Assembly: GCA_031772625.1 (NCBI GenBank)
Contig: CM062804.1
Span: forward strand, 1,020,060,514-1,020,124,513
Length of the DNA: 64,000 nt
Source of the DNA: Pinus tabuliformis
Lineage: Eukaryota; Streptophyta; Pinopsida; Pinales; Pinaceae
Direction: 5' to 3'
In this document: in pieces, positions 10,136 to 19,335 of the stretch
How positions within the stretch are numbered: the stretch's first letter is position 1
How the letters are laid out: the number at the start of each line of letters is the position of its first letter
Translations under genes and position numbers: made by a program
The notes under the pieces: generated by a model
The model's database searches: none
The model's input: the letters and a program-made list of their open reading frames with translations, nothing else
Told to the model about the DNA's origin: nothing

Positions 10136-12862
10136 ATGCCTCGTAGGAACCGAGATAGATCAGGCAAATTCCTACCAAACACCCCCACCACATCACTTAG
10201 TCACCCTTCACTCTTCGGTGGTGACAGTGATTCAGAGGAAACTATAGGTGAACATCCCAAGACATACCGAAATCCTATAGAAGAAGAAGAGTTAGAGACC
10301 ACTCCACCTAAAGCTATGGCTGACAATAGAGAGGATGAGAGGATAGAAGGAGCTTTCCCCATCCGAGAGACCAATGGTGAGATGAAAATGAAAAACATTA
10401 GCCCCTCTGCTTTGCCTCACTTCCATGGAATGACCACTGAGGATCCTGATACCTTCCTATTTGAGTTTGCTGTCCTCTGTAGGACCTATGACTATACTGA
10501 GGATGAACAAAAGCTAAAACTTTTCCCTTCTACTCTCAAGGATGCAGCACTACGCTGGTTCATGGGTTTGCCTGGGAATAGTATCACCACATGGGCTCAG
10601 ATGCAGCAAGCCTTCAACACCAAGTACCGGGATTATTGTAGGTCCAAGGAAACAAAGGGGGAAATCTTTCGGATGACCATGGGAAACGATGAATCTTTAG
10701 AGGACTATGAGGAAAGGTTCCAACTCAGTTACAAGCGGGCCAGGTGCACACTTGACCCTGAATCCCTTAAGTTGGTTCTGCTCCGAGGAGTACCTGAAGA
10801 TCTCTTAGATACCCTTCACATGTTAGCTGGGGGGGACATTTACCAACTGCCTTATGAGGACATCAAGACTGTGTTTCGAAATCATTCCAGGGCAGCTAGA
10901 AAACGAGGTAGAGGAAACCTCCTCTCCACCGGTGTCCCTTTCTCCAAACATGAGCTTACAAACCAATTAGAAGATCTTAAGAGTGAGGTGAGACATACCA
11001 TTGCCATGCAGCTGGACACATTCAGGATCCAGCAAAAGAAAGAAGAAGCTGAGAGAGCCCTGGCTGTCTTCTGCCCTAGGTGCACAAGAAGACATCCTAA
11101 GAACGAATGCCCATTGCATTCGGTTGAAGTGTGTTTTGTTTGTGAGGAGGACCATCCTACAAATCAGTGTCCCGCCTTACCTGGGTTTAAAGCCATGTAC
11201 CAAGGGACTGAAGCCCCCTCTGAACCTCTCTACTTCATCAACCAAAGGAGGCCGCAAGGATCTAGACCCTATCAGCAGGGAATACAAGGGGCACCACAAG
11301 CCTATTATAACCCCAACCAATCGATTCCTATGCCTTCCTGGGGTCCCCCTGCTCATCCTTCTTGGTCCATGCCTCCGCCATGGTCTTATCCACCTCAGTA
11401 TCCTACTCAACCCACTACTCATTCATATCACTCACATGCCCAGTCACAGCCTCAGTGGAGTGCACCTCAGTCGGGGTGGAGGCCTCAGTACAACAATCCT
11501 CCCGCCATTCTGCCTCCACCTCCAGTTCAGCCACAACCATTACCTCCTGCTCCTCCAAGGCAACCTCAAATGCCTGCTCAACCGAACCCGAACCCCAACA
11601 ATAGACAGGCTCAGCAGGTATATACTGGGGAGACCTCATGCCCTACCTATGCTGTGGAGATCCAGGAGATCAATCTTAGATCTGGAAAGACTCTTCCAGA
11701 TCGCCAACCTCCTTCCCCAGAGGATGAGGAAAACCATCAGGAGAGTGAACCAAAGCCTATTCCACCCTTTCCTGAGAGACTTACAGCCACCACACAACCC
11801 AACCCGGAGGAAGATGAGCTTCTGGGAGAGCTCAAGCAGTTGTGTGTGAAGATACCCCTTCTCCAGGCCATCAAGGATGTGCCAATCTATAACAAGCTGG
11901 TTAAGGAGAAGTGTTTCAAACATCCAGGCAGACGGAAGAAAGATGCTTCAACTATCAATGTCATAGGACAACTGTCTGACCTTATGCTAGGACAAGTCAT
12001 CTGCCCAAAGTACTTAGATCCTGGAAGTCCTGTAGTAGATGTCCACATCAATGGCACCATCATACCCCACACCCTGATTGATCTGGGGGCTGCCATTAAT
12101 GTAATGACCAGGGATACCATGTGCAAGCTCAATCTTCAAGGTTCCTTGAGGAAGACCTCGACAGTACTGCAATTAGCAGATCGCTCCACTGTGACTCCCG
12201 AAGGAATTGTGGAGGATGTCTTGGTCTCTATTGACTCTTGGGAGTATCCTGCAGACTTCCTGGTTCTGCAACCAAAGGCAAAGCTTACTGGATATCCCCT
12301 CATTTTGGGAAGGCCTTGGTTAGCCACTGCAGATGCCTATATCAGTTGTCGTGCCGGAAATATGACCATCAAAAATGGTCCTATGTCCAAGCAACTTGTC
12401 CTATACCCTCCTGCCCAACCCTCTTTAGAGCATGACTTACCACTCTGGTTGGAAGAAGGAGAAGAAGACGAGGTGTATTCAGCACCTCTATGTACCATAG
12501 AAACCAATAGAAGAAATCCCCCAACCGAGGATGATTTGATCGAGAAATTGATCCAAAACCCACCTACCAGTGCACTACCTTTAGAAAAATTGGTGGAGGA
12601 TGCCCAAGCCAGCACCTTAGTGGATCTTTGTACAACCAACCCTGTCACTCCCAGAGTTAAGAATGTGGAGTTCGGCCCCGAGAGAGCATTGAAAATCAGC
12701 TCCTCCCTATCTCCTTCTCAGGAAAAGGAGCTGTGCAACCTGTTGGCCAGCCACTTAGATGCTTTTGCTTGGAGCTATAAGGAGATGAAAGGAGTCCATC
12801 CCTCGGTCTGTACTCATCATATATACATCAAAGAGGACTGTAAACCGGTTAGGCAACCGTAG
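10136..12862 (+). CDS. gag-pro: Gag-protease polyprotein of the Athila/Tat-type element
   Basis: The 908-residue protein starts at the first ATG of the frame, after the primer site and a purine-rich leader. Residues about 85-245 form the retrotransposon Gag capsid-like domain (LKLFPSTLKDAALRWF is its core). Two zinc knuckles of the form CX2CX3HX4C lie near residues 313-345 (CPRCTRRH.., CFVCEEDH..). A proline and glutamine-rich linker spans about 370-500. The aspartic protease carries D-L-G-A at residue 649 and LILGRPW near 721; DLGA instead of DTGA is common in the Athila branch. The protein ends at a UAG just where the RT linker (KPVRQP) begins. The next ORF continues in the same frame seven bases on, so this stop interrupts one original gag-pol frame. 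Confidence 0.92.
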   Translation: MPRRNRDRSGKFLPNTPTTSLSHPSLFGGDSDSEETIGEHPKTYRNPIEEEELETTPPKAMADNREDERIEGAFPIRETNGEMKMKNISPSALPHFHGMTTEDPDTFLFEFAVLCRTYDYTEDEQKLKLFPSTLKDAALRWFMGLPGNSITTWAQMQQAFNTKYRDYCRSKETKGEIFRMTMGNDESLEDYEERFQLSYKRARCTLDPESLKLVLLRGVPEDLLDTLHMLAGGDIYQLPYEDIKTVFRNHSRAARKRGRGNLLSTGVPFSKHELTNQLEDLKSEVRHTIAMQLDTFRIQQKKEEAERALAVFCPRCTRRHPKNECPLHSVEVCFVCEEDHPTNQCPALPGFKAMYQGTEAPSEPLYFINQRRPQGSRPYQQGIQGAPQAYYNPNQSIPMPSWGPPAHPSWSMPPPWSYPPQYPTQPTTHSYHSHAQSQPQWSAPQSGWRPQYNNPPAILPPPPVQPQPLPPAPPRQPQMPAQPNPNPNNRQAQQVYTGETSCPTYAVEIQEINLRSGKTLPDRQPPSPEDEENHQESEPKPIPPFPERLTATTQPNPEEDELLGELKQLCVKIPLLQAIKDVPIYNKLVKEKCFKHPGRRKKDASTINVIGQLSDLMLGQVICPKYLDPGSPVVDVHINGTIIPHTLIDLGAAINVMTRDTMCKLNLQGSLRKTSTVLQLADRSTVTPEGIVEDVLVSIDSWEYPADFLVLQPKAKLTGYPLILGRPWLATADAYISCRAGNMTIKNGPMSKQLVLYPPAQPSLEHDLPLWLEEGEEDEVYSAPLCTIETNRRNPPTEDDLIEKLIQNPPTSALPLEKLVEDAQASTLVDLCTTNPVTPRVKNVEFGPERALKISSSLSPSQEKELCNLLASHLDAFAWSYKEMKGVHPSVCTHHIYIKEDCKPVRQP

Positions 12863-12868
12863 AGGAGA

Positions 12869-15508
12869 ATGAATCCATCCCTTAAAGACATTGTCAAGGA
12901 AGAATTACAAAAACTGTTAGATGCCGGATTCATCTACCCCATCTCAGATAGTGAATGGGTGTCCCCTCTAGTGTTGGTTCCCAAGAAGAATGGGAAGTGG
13001 AGGATCTGTGTAGATTACCGGGAGCTGAACAAAGCTACCAAGAAGGACCATTTCCCTCTACCTTTCATAGATCAAGTGTTGGATGGACTGGCAGGAAAGA
13101 AGTTCTTCTCTTTCCTGGATGGGTTCAGCGGGTACAATCAAATCCAAATCAGCCCGGAAGACCAAGATAAGACCACCTTCACTTGTCCTTGGGGTACCTT
13201 TGCCTACCGAGTCCTTCCCTTTGGGCTATGCAATGCTCCTGCTACTTTTCAGAGAGCTGTCTTGAGCATCTTCTCGGAGTTGGTCCATGATGCAGTGGAA
13301 ATCTACATGGATGACTTTACCCCTTATGGGGCCAACTTCCAGGAAGCATTGTCCAACTTGGGAAAGGTCCTAACCAAGTGCATCGAGATGAACTTGTCCC
13401 TTAGCCCTGAGAAATGTGAATTCCTAATGACTGAAGGGACAGTGTTAGGCCATACCATTTCTTCCCAAGGATTGCAGGTGGATCCCAACAAAATTGCTCT
13501 AATCAAGAAGGTTCCACCTCCACAAAAGGTAAGGGATGTTAGGAGTTTTTTGGGATTAGCGGGATACTACAGGAGATTCATTAAGGACTTCAGCAAGCTC
13601 GCCTCGCCATTGTTTGGCTTGTTGGCAAAAGATGTGGAGTTTAAGTGGACTGACGCTTGTCAGAAGAGTTTGAATGAGTTAAAGGACAAGTTGGTGTCAG
13701 CACCAATCTTGAGAGGTCCAAACTGGGCCCTACCTTTCCACATCCACACTGATGCCTCAAACAAAGCCATAGGGGCAGCTTTAGGACAAATTGAGGAAAA
13801 ACTTCCATATGCCATTTACTTCGTTAGTAAGAACTTGTCCAAAGCTGAGCTGAATTACACTGTAACCGAGAAAGAGTTCTTAGCTGTAGTCCATGCACTA
13901 AACAAGTTCCGTCATTACATTACCGGATATCAAACATTTGTACATACTGACCATGCTGCTATTAGATATTTGATGAATAAACCAGATGTGAATGCTCGTA
14001 TTATTAGATGGTTACTTTTATTGCAGCATTTTGATCTAACCATTGTTGATAAACCAGGAAGAGAAAATGTTGTTGCTGATTTTTTATCTAGATTGGATTT
14101 GTCTGCAGGTGAAGATGGGACGGTGGATGACCAGATGCCTGATGAGCATCTGTTTACTATCTCAGTACTCTCTCCATGGTTTGTTGATATAGCAAACTAT
14201 CTTGTTTCAGCTCAGTTTCCTCCGCACCTCTCTTCGAAAGAGAAGAGCAAAATCATCAGAAAAAGTGCCTCATTCACTTGGATCGGGGGCAACCTGTTCA
14301 AGCTTGGCCCTGATCAGATCCTAAGGCGTTGTGTAAGGGAGGAGGAAGTCTTTGACATTCTCCTCACCTGTCATGATGGGCCTTGTGGAGGACATTTTGC
14401 AGCAAAGAGAACTGCCTTCAAGATCCTGCAGGCAGGCTACTATTGGCCCACACTTCACCAAGATGTCAGAAGATATGTCAGCCAGTGTGACCAATGCCAA
14501 CGAATGGGGAAGCCTACCCAAAAGGATGAGATGCCTCTCCAACCTCAAGTGACTCTTGAGCCATTTGAGAAGTGGGGCATGGACTTTGTGGGTCCAATCA
14601 ATCCCTCTTCGAGGCAGAGATCCTACATCATTGTGTGTACTGACTACTTGACCAAGTGGGCAGAGACTAAAGCAATCAAAGCAGCAACAGAAGAGAAGGT
14701 GGTCGAGTTCTTAAGAGAGAACATCTTCTACAAGTTTGGCTACCCAAGAGAGCTGGTGACCGATCAAGGGAGCCAGTTCACATCCAATTTGGTTGAAGAT
14801 CTACTAGCTCATCACAAGATCAAACATAGGACTTCCACCCCCTATCATCCTCAAGCAAATGGGCAGGTGGAAGTCACCAATAGAGCATTAGAAGGGATCT
14901 TGACCAAAGTGGTGAGCAACAGCAGAAAAGACTGGGCAGATCGCCTAGTTGAGGCCACATGGGCTTACAACACCACTTGGAAGACCACCACCGGTTTCAC
15001 ACCTTATGAGCTGGTCTATGGGAAGAAAGCTTTGCTGTCCATTGAGTTTGAGTATAACACTTTAAGGTTGGCAGCTCAGCTGGACCTAGATCTCAGCCAT
15101 GCACAGCAAGAAAGGTTATTGCAGCTGAATGGACTGGATGAACACCGCATGCAGGCCCTCCTTCACTCAGAAGTGGTTCAACTTCAGAGGAAGGTGTGGC
15201 ATGACCAACATCTCCATGACAAGCAATTTCAGCCGGGAGATTGGGCTTTGTTGTATGATTCCAGATTCAAAGATTTCAAGGGGAAGTTGAGAACCAGATG
15301 GCTAGGACCATATGTGGTGGAACAGTGCCATGACAATGGATCTGTCCTCATTCGAACCATTGATGAGGAATCCATTCCCATGCTTGTCAATGGGCACCGA
15401 TTGAAGATCTATAGAAGACCTCTCTCAAGACAAGAGTTTATCAGCACTATGGAGAAATCTGTTTTGGTCATAGAGAAGGGTTCTGCCTCCACTTTGGGCA
15501 TACCCTGA
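12869..15508 (+). CDS. pol: reverse transcriptase-RNase H-integrase of the Athila/Tat-type element
   Basis: This 879-codon frame is in register with gag-protease and separated from it only by UAG-AGG-AGA. RT has LDGFSGY (D84) and the YMDD catalytic box at 146-149. RNase H shows TDAS (D295), TEKEF (about 334-336) and TDHA (D361). Integrase has an HHCC zinc site at about 499-543, then D592, D632 and E668. The last two acidic residues are 35 residues apart, the classical spacing. No chromodomain follows the integrase. The ATG at 12869 is probably not a natural start, since related proteins have a sense codon where the stop lies. All catalytic residues I checked are present, so the enzyme looks functional if the stop is bypassed or polymorphic. 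Confidence 0.92.
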   Translation: MNPSLKDIVKEELQKLLDAGFIYPISDSEWVSPLVLVPKKNGKWRICVDYRELNKATKKDHFPLPFIDQVLDGLAGKKFFSFLDGFSGYNQIQISPEDQDKTTFTCPWGTFAYRVLPFGLCNAPATFQRAVLSIFSELVHDAVEIYMDDFTPYGANFQEALSNLGKVLTKCIEMNLSLSPEKCEFLMTEGTVLGHTISSQGLQVDPNKIALIKKVPPPQKVRDVRSFLGLAGYYRRFIKDFSKLASPLFGLLAKDVEFKWTDACQKSLNELKDKLVSAPILRGPNWALPFHIHTDASNKAIGAALGQIEEKLPYAIYFVSKNLSKAELNYTVTEKEFLAVVHALNKFRHYITGYQTFVHTDHAAIRYLMNKPDVNARIIRWLLLLQHFDLTIVDKPGRENVVADFLSRLDLSAGEDGTVDDQMPDEHLFTISVLSPWFVDIANYLVSAQFPPHLSSKEKSKIIRKSASFTWIGGNLFKLGPDQILRRCVREEEVFDILLTCHDGPCGGHFAAKRTAFKILQAGYYWPTLHQDVRRYVSQCDQCQRMGKPTQKDEMPLQPQVTLEPFEKWGMDFVGPINPSSRQRSYIIVCTDYLTKWAETKAIKAATEEKVVEFLRENIFYKFGYPRELVTDQGSQFTSNLVEDLLAHHKIKHRTSTPYHPQANGQVEVTNRALEGILTKVVSNSRKDWADRLVEATWAYNTTWKTTTGFTPYELVYGKKALLSIEFEYNTLRLAAQLDLDLSHAQQERLLQLNGLDEHRMQALLHSEVVQLQRKVWHDQHLHDKQFQPGDWALLYDSRFKDFKGKLRTRWLGPYVVEQCHDNGSVLIRTIDEESIPMLVNGHRLKIYRRPLSRQEFISTMEKSVLVIEKGSASTLGIP

Positions 15509-15518
15509 GGGATCTAAA

Positions 15519-15522
15519 ACAC

Positions 15523-15558
<36 letters not shown>

Positions 15559-15790
15559 AGATCCTTGGTGAAAACCTCTCTGAGGCGCCCAAGGCAGGCA
15601 GTAGGGGTGAAAACCTCATTGAGGCGCTCCTATTGTCTTTCGAAAAAGAAAAGAGAGAAAAATAAAGATCCTTGGGTGAAAACCTCTCTGAGGCGCCCAA
15701 GGCAGGTAGTAGGGGTGAAAACCTCATTGAGGCGCTCCTATTGTCTTTCTAAAAAAAAAAGAGAAAAAAGAAAGAAAAAAGGAAAAAGCA
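15519..15790 (+). repeat. poly(A)-rich tract and duplicated hairpin pair downstream of pol
   Basis: A unit of about 107 bp is repeated twice. Each unit has two hairpins sharing an inner motif GTGAAAACCTC..GAGGCGC (CCTC pairing with GAGG), but with different outer stems: CCTTGG/CCAAGG at 15563-15594 (extended to CCTTGGG/CCCAAGG at 15670-15702) and TAGGGG/CTCCTA at 15602-15632 and 15710-15740. The hairpins lie between A-rich spacers. Constant core and changing stem suggest RNA structure; function unknown. Confidence 0.8.
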
Positions 15791-15958
15791 ATCAGCACCA
15801 TAAAAGGTTTGCATGCAGATGTTCTATGGAGGAGAAGAAGCCTCTCCACTCCAAGCCAGGGGCCTTCATCATGCTAGCAAAGGATGTCATCAGCACCTCC
15901 TCCAAGAACAGCAATGTTTTTTTAAGGTATGTGCAATTATTATCATGCTTTGGATCTT

Positions 15959-16081
15959 CTACAGGAGGATACAGTTTTTCTACAGGAACAGACAGTCTTC
16001 CTACAGGAAGACGCGGATCTTCTACAGGAAAGTGCCAATTTTCTACAGGAAGCTCTGTGTTCTACAGGAAACTTCCTGTAG
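15959..16081 (+). repeat. CTACAGGA array, 21-bp spacing
   Basis: Exact CTACAGGA octamers start at 15959, 15980, 16001, 16022, 16043 and 16062, with a reverse-orientation copy at 16074-16081. The first five are exactly 21 bp apart, while the bases between them differ. Several sit in small hairpins, for example GTCTTCC/GGAAGAC around the loop TACA at 16001. In the frame of the 15565-16122 open stretch each octamer gives S-T-G or P-T-G, but I do not trust that stretch as a gene. Confidence 0.85.
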
Positions 16082-17130
16082 AAGGTTACGATGGCCGAAA
16101 TGTGTTTCAAATGAAGATCTAGCGACTGAGGAGTGGATTGAATGCATGCATGCCAATGATGGCACCCCTGAACATTGCCATTATCGTCCTCCACCATCCT
16201 CGTCGCCATGGAACCAAGATCCCTGCAGTAGCACAACAAAGTAATCAGTTCTCGTGAGAAAGCATCTGTCAAAGGAAAACTAGGCACCGAGAACCATACC
16301 ACATCCACGTTGATACATCAGAAGCGCTGGGATCGTGATCGAGAAGCCAGAACCGCCAGCATGCAGCATACACCCGAGGAGAAAGAACGGTGACAAGACC
16401 CCTCGCGGGGATCCTGTAACAGTTCAACCTGCTCAAGTGAAGACCGTTCACAGCACCGCCATCTGAGATCAAACACGGGCGCATGAACGCAGAACCATTC
16501 ACTCCATCGCCAGCATCCTGTAACCATGAGCCTACAGGAATGTGCAGCCACATGCGGCAGGTAGATCCATCGCTCAAAAAACTGGAAATCATATGCAGCC
16601 GCGCGCAGGTAAGTGTTCTAATCCTTCTCTCCATCAAACTGCATGATTATTACTTCGATTTGTTTTGCATGGCATAAAGGTGAATGGTTGAGCGGCCTAA
16701 AGGCCAGTGATTGGCCACGTCGGTTAGTAAAGGGATAGTCAGAGGACGAGGTGGCAGCCACGACGAAAGAAACACGCAGCAAGCACGTGAAGATCAGTCC
16801 CGTCAACCGAGAAGTGAAGTTTAACCGAAAAGGGCGGCGGCAGATCTGTGGGAATGAATGCGGCAACAAACGAATGTGCAGGCGGATGATGGGTGACGTC
16901 ACCCAACGGTCCGGCGGGGACAGCTCACCCCCGCGCCACGAGCTGCGCCGATTCAAAATCTAATCGGCTCGATTAAGCGTGTATCTCCATCAACCTCACT
17001 TCAAAACTCGAGTAGATCCTCTGCTTACCTCTGCATGTTGATACGCCGAGCTCTCGGCTACCTGAACGCTGGTAAAGCACCTCTCGACCGCCAGCCAACT
17101 AAAGCTCTTCCCGAAGCCTGTGCACTGCTC
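16082..17130 (+). other. untranslated region between pol and the extra ORF
   Basis: About 1 kb of mixed-composition sequence without a convincing gene. One CTACAGGA lies at 16532, facing a TCCTGTA 18 bases upstream. Short open frames on both strands overlap each other and match nothing I recognise. In position it corresponds to the spacer before the env-like or extra ORF of Athila/Tat elements. Confidence 0.6.
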
Positions 17131-17201
17131 CTACAGGAACAGTTTCTACAGGAACGCCGTCCTACAGGAAGCAGTTTCTACAGGAACGCGGCTCTACAGG
17201 A
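17131..17201 (+). repeat. CTACAGGA array, 15-16-bp spacing
   Basis: Five exact CTACAGGA octamers start at 17131, 17146, 17162, 17178 and 17194. Another single copy is at 17347. Spacers differ in sequence, and the unit length differs from the 21-bp, 27-bp and 33-bp arrays elsewhere in the element. Confidence 0.85.
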
Positions 17202-17403
17202 AGGTGAAGTCTTCACGTAAAAAAAAGGTGGCAGAAAAGAGGTAACCCTGAAACTCCTTCCGCAATTGGTTTCCAAAGGTGGCAAAGTCATTTTTCACCA
17301 GCTGGTCATAAAAAAATATTGGATTGCTGTGCCTATACTGTCGCTTCTACAGGATAGCAATATAATTGGACTGTGGTTTTGTGAATTCATTGCATGCTCT
17401 GTC

Positions 17404-17410
17404 TATAAAA
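17404..17410 (+). promoter_or_regulatory. TATA-like box upstream of the extra ORF
   Basis: TATAAAA preceded by CTC TGTC lies 50 bases before the ATG at 17461. A TTGCATGC word, like a plant RY element, lies about 15 bases upstream. This could be an internal promoter giving the extra ORF its own transcript. Position and match are suggestive, not proof. Confidence 0.45.
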
Positions 17411-17460
17411 CCGAATTCCCTGTATATCCACCACCTCTGGTATAAACCACTGTGTTCATC

Positions 17461-19311
17461 ATGCCTGGCGGGTTTATCAGGCGAGAGCCCACTAATTCAA
17501 ATGCATTAAGGAGAAACCCGGCAGTGGTTGAGCTCTTCACTAGAGCGCAATGGATGCCTTTCTGTGATAAACTACAGGGCTACGATGATGAAGTAGCCGA
17601 GGAATTTTTGCAGGCTCTGCAGCCTAAATCACAGACATTGGCCACGGTAACCTTAAGAGGTCTCAGCCTCGAACTCACCCCAGAGCATATCAGTCGGATT
17701 ACAGAGCTGCCCATGGGTCTGCCGTGGGACAAAGAAGAGCGGAAAATGAGCCAGCAAGCAAAGAAGGAGTTCTTCCCACCGGAAGAGTCATTCACCGAAG
17801 ACAAAAATGGAGTCAAAAGGGCAAGCCTGTTGCCGCCATGGAACGAAGTCAGTTTACAAATTATGAAATATATCACCTGTGAGGGTCGATATAGCATTGT
17901 ATATGCGTATCACTTCAGGCTGCTTAACGAACTAAGGCACCAGATTGACCTCCCTGCAGCACAGAGGTTGAGCATTCCTTACTTTCTACTACAGTCCTTA
18001 ATGGAGTGTTCCACCAAGCTCAAGGACGGAATTCCGGACCAGATAGCCCACCATGGGCTAGTCAAGCTCCTCGTGGAGGATGCTCTCCGCTCATATAAAG
18101 TCCCCCTCGCTTGGGAATCATTTAGGAACTTATCCAGAACGGGGAACATAAAAATGTTGCTTGAAGAAGCGGAATCCTCTAACGGAGAAGAAGAAGAGCC
18201 AGCAGCCGGGAGTAAGAAAGGAAAAAGCCAAAAAGTTCCGGCTCCAGCACAGAAGAAGGAACGAAAGAAGAAGGAAGAGGGAAAAGATGACAAAGTCAAA
18301 GAGGACACCCCCATCCTATCAGCAAGGGAACAGAGGGTGAAAAGCAGGGCAGTCAAAGCTGAGGTGGCCCCTGCCAGCCCAAGCACCTTGTCAGCTTCTG
18401 CAGTCAAAGCCAAACGCAAAAGCCACGAAACAAGGCAAGAGAAGGTGGTGAGAGTTGCATCTGCAGGAACGCAATCACAGGCTTCTACAGGAAGCCCGAA
18501 AACTCAAACTCAGGCCTCTACAGGAAACCCGAAAACAAAGACAAAGGTTTCTACAGGAAGCCCGAAGATCAGTAAGGAGCAGGCTTCTACAGGAAGCCCA
18601 AGAGCAACGACCAAGGCTTCTACAGGAAGCCCGAAAATTGTTGGAAAACAGGCTTCTACAGGAGGCCCAAAGACGGAGACAAAGGCTTCTACAGGAAGCC
18701 CGACAGTACAACCACAGGCTTCTACAGGAAGCCCGAAGACAAAGAAAGAATCTTCTACAGGAGGCCCGGAAGCGGGCAAAGCAGGGTCTTCCACAGGAAG
18801 CCTGAAATCAAAAAAGGAGGGACCCTCTACAAGGAGCTCCGAGGGAGCAAAACACAAGAAAGAGAAGGCTGACATCCTCGATAAGGAGGCAGCAGCGGCA
18901 CTGGCTGCCCTCAGCACACCTCCAAAACCGAAAGAGAAAAGGGAGAGGGAGACCCCTCTGCCACCTGAAGCCAGGAGAAGCAAGAGGATGTCCCCGAGCA
19001 AGCCACAGCCTTCACCCAGCGGCCATACCACTTCAGGGGATGTACCTACTTCACCCAGTGCAAGAACCCCCTCTAAACCATCAGCTACCCCCGAAAAGGG
19101 GAGCCCAAAAATAACTTCCTGGACACGAAAGATAGGCCAGTCGCCTTCTGAAGCCCGACTCAAAGAAATAGAAAAAGGGAAGGAAGCATCACCCTCATCA
19201 CCATCAGGGGCAGAAAAGGCAGGGCCATCAAAAGCAGAAAAGAAACAGCCTGTTCCGGTCCCGAGTCCTCGGCCAAGGACGAGGAGCAGGGGCAAGGTTG
19301 CTCAAGGATGA
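17461..19311 (+). CDS. extra ORF of the retrotransposon: plant-transposon-type domain plus STGSPK repeats
   Basis: The first true ATG is at 17461 (the frame is open a little further upstream but lacks ATG) and gives 616 residues. Residues about 20-240 form a folded-looking domain with LRGLSLELTPEHI and YAYHFRLLNEL. It weakly resembles the putative plant transposon protein domain found in extra ORFs of Athila/Tat elements; this assignment is tentative. Residues about 245-616 are lysine-, serine- and proline-rich and probably disordered. Between residues 341 and 450 there are ten to eleven units of 11-12 residues with core A-S-T-G-S-P-K, each STG encoded almost always by TCT-ACA-GGA. No signal peptide or membrane segment is seen, so it does not look like an envelope protein. 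The stop lies 24 bases before the 3' LTR. A nucleic-acid-binding role is possible from the basic tail, but it is not shown. Confidence 0.8.
   Translation: MPGGFIRREPTNSNALRRNPAVVELFTRAQWMPFCDKLQGYDDEVAEEFLQALQPKSQTLATVTLRGLSLELTPEHISRITELPMGLPWDKEERKMSQQAKKEFFPPEESFTEDKNGVKRASLLPPWNEVSLQIMKYITCEGRYSIVYAYHFRLLNELRHQIDLPAAQRLSIPYFLLQSLMECSTKLKDGIPDQIAHHGLVKLLVEDALRSYKVPLAWESFRNLSRTGNIKMLLEEAESSNGEEEEPAAGSKKGKSQKVPAPAQKKERKKKEEGKDDKVKEDTPILSAREQRVKSRAVKAEVAPASPSTLSASAVKAKRKSHETRQEKVVRVASAGTQSQASTGSPKTQTQASTGNPKTKTKVSTGSPKISKEQASTGSPRATTKASTGSPKIVGKQASTGGPKTETKASTGSPTVQPQASTGSPKTKKESSTGGPEAGKAGSSTGSLKSKKEGPSTRSSEGAKHKKEKADILDKEAAAALAALSTPPKPKEKRERETPLPPEARRSKRMSPSKPQPSPSGHTTSGDVPTSPSARTPSKPSATPEKGSPKITSWTRKIGQSPSEARLKEIEKGKEASPSSPSGAEKAGPSKAEKKQPVPVPSPRPRTRSRGKVAQG
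18485..18762 (+). repeat. CTACAGGA array within the extra ORF, 33-36-bp spacing
   Basis: Nine exact octamers start at 18485, 18518, 18551, 18587, 18620, 18656, 18689, 18722 and 18755. Near matches are at 18470 (CTGCAGGA), 18790 (CCACAGGA) and 18826. All spacings are multiples of three, so the array encodes the STGSPK peptide repeats. Flanking codons are partly conserved, so tandem duplication explains part of the uniformity. Confidence 0.9.
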
Positions 19312-19326
19312 GCAAATGGTTCAGCT

Positions 19327-19332
19327 GGGGGG
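19327..19332 (+). other. polypurine tract before the 3' LTR
   Basis: Six G residues in CAGCTGGGGGG directly precede the TGATGATGAGC start of the 3' LTR. The tract is short and pyrimidine-interrupted upstream. The 3' LTR has one extra TGA before the TGATGAGC shared with the 5' LTR. Confidence 0.65.
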
Positions 19333-19335
19333 TGA

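Noticed and set aside
12028..12035. TCCTGTAG in the protease region
   Set aside because: A single octamer in gag-pol is at chance level and is not part of an array.
15565..16122. 185-codon frame over the post-pol hairpins and octamer array
   Set aside because: It spans poly(A) tracts and duplicated noncoding hairpins; the STG codons reflect the octamer array.
7992..17354. CTACAGGA copies as splice acceptors
   Set aside because: TTCTACAG|G does resemble an acceptor, but reverse-orientation arrays and copies inside the coding repeat make this a poor general explanation.
18510..19295. 261-codon antisense frame opposite the extra ORF
   Set aside because: It is a shadow of a repeat-rich, purine-biased coding strand; composition explains the lack of stops.
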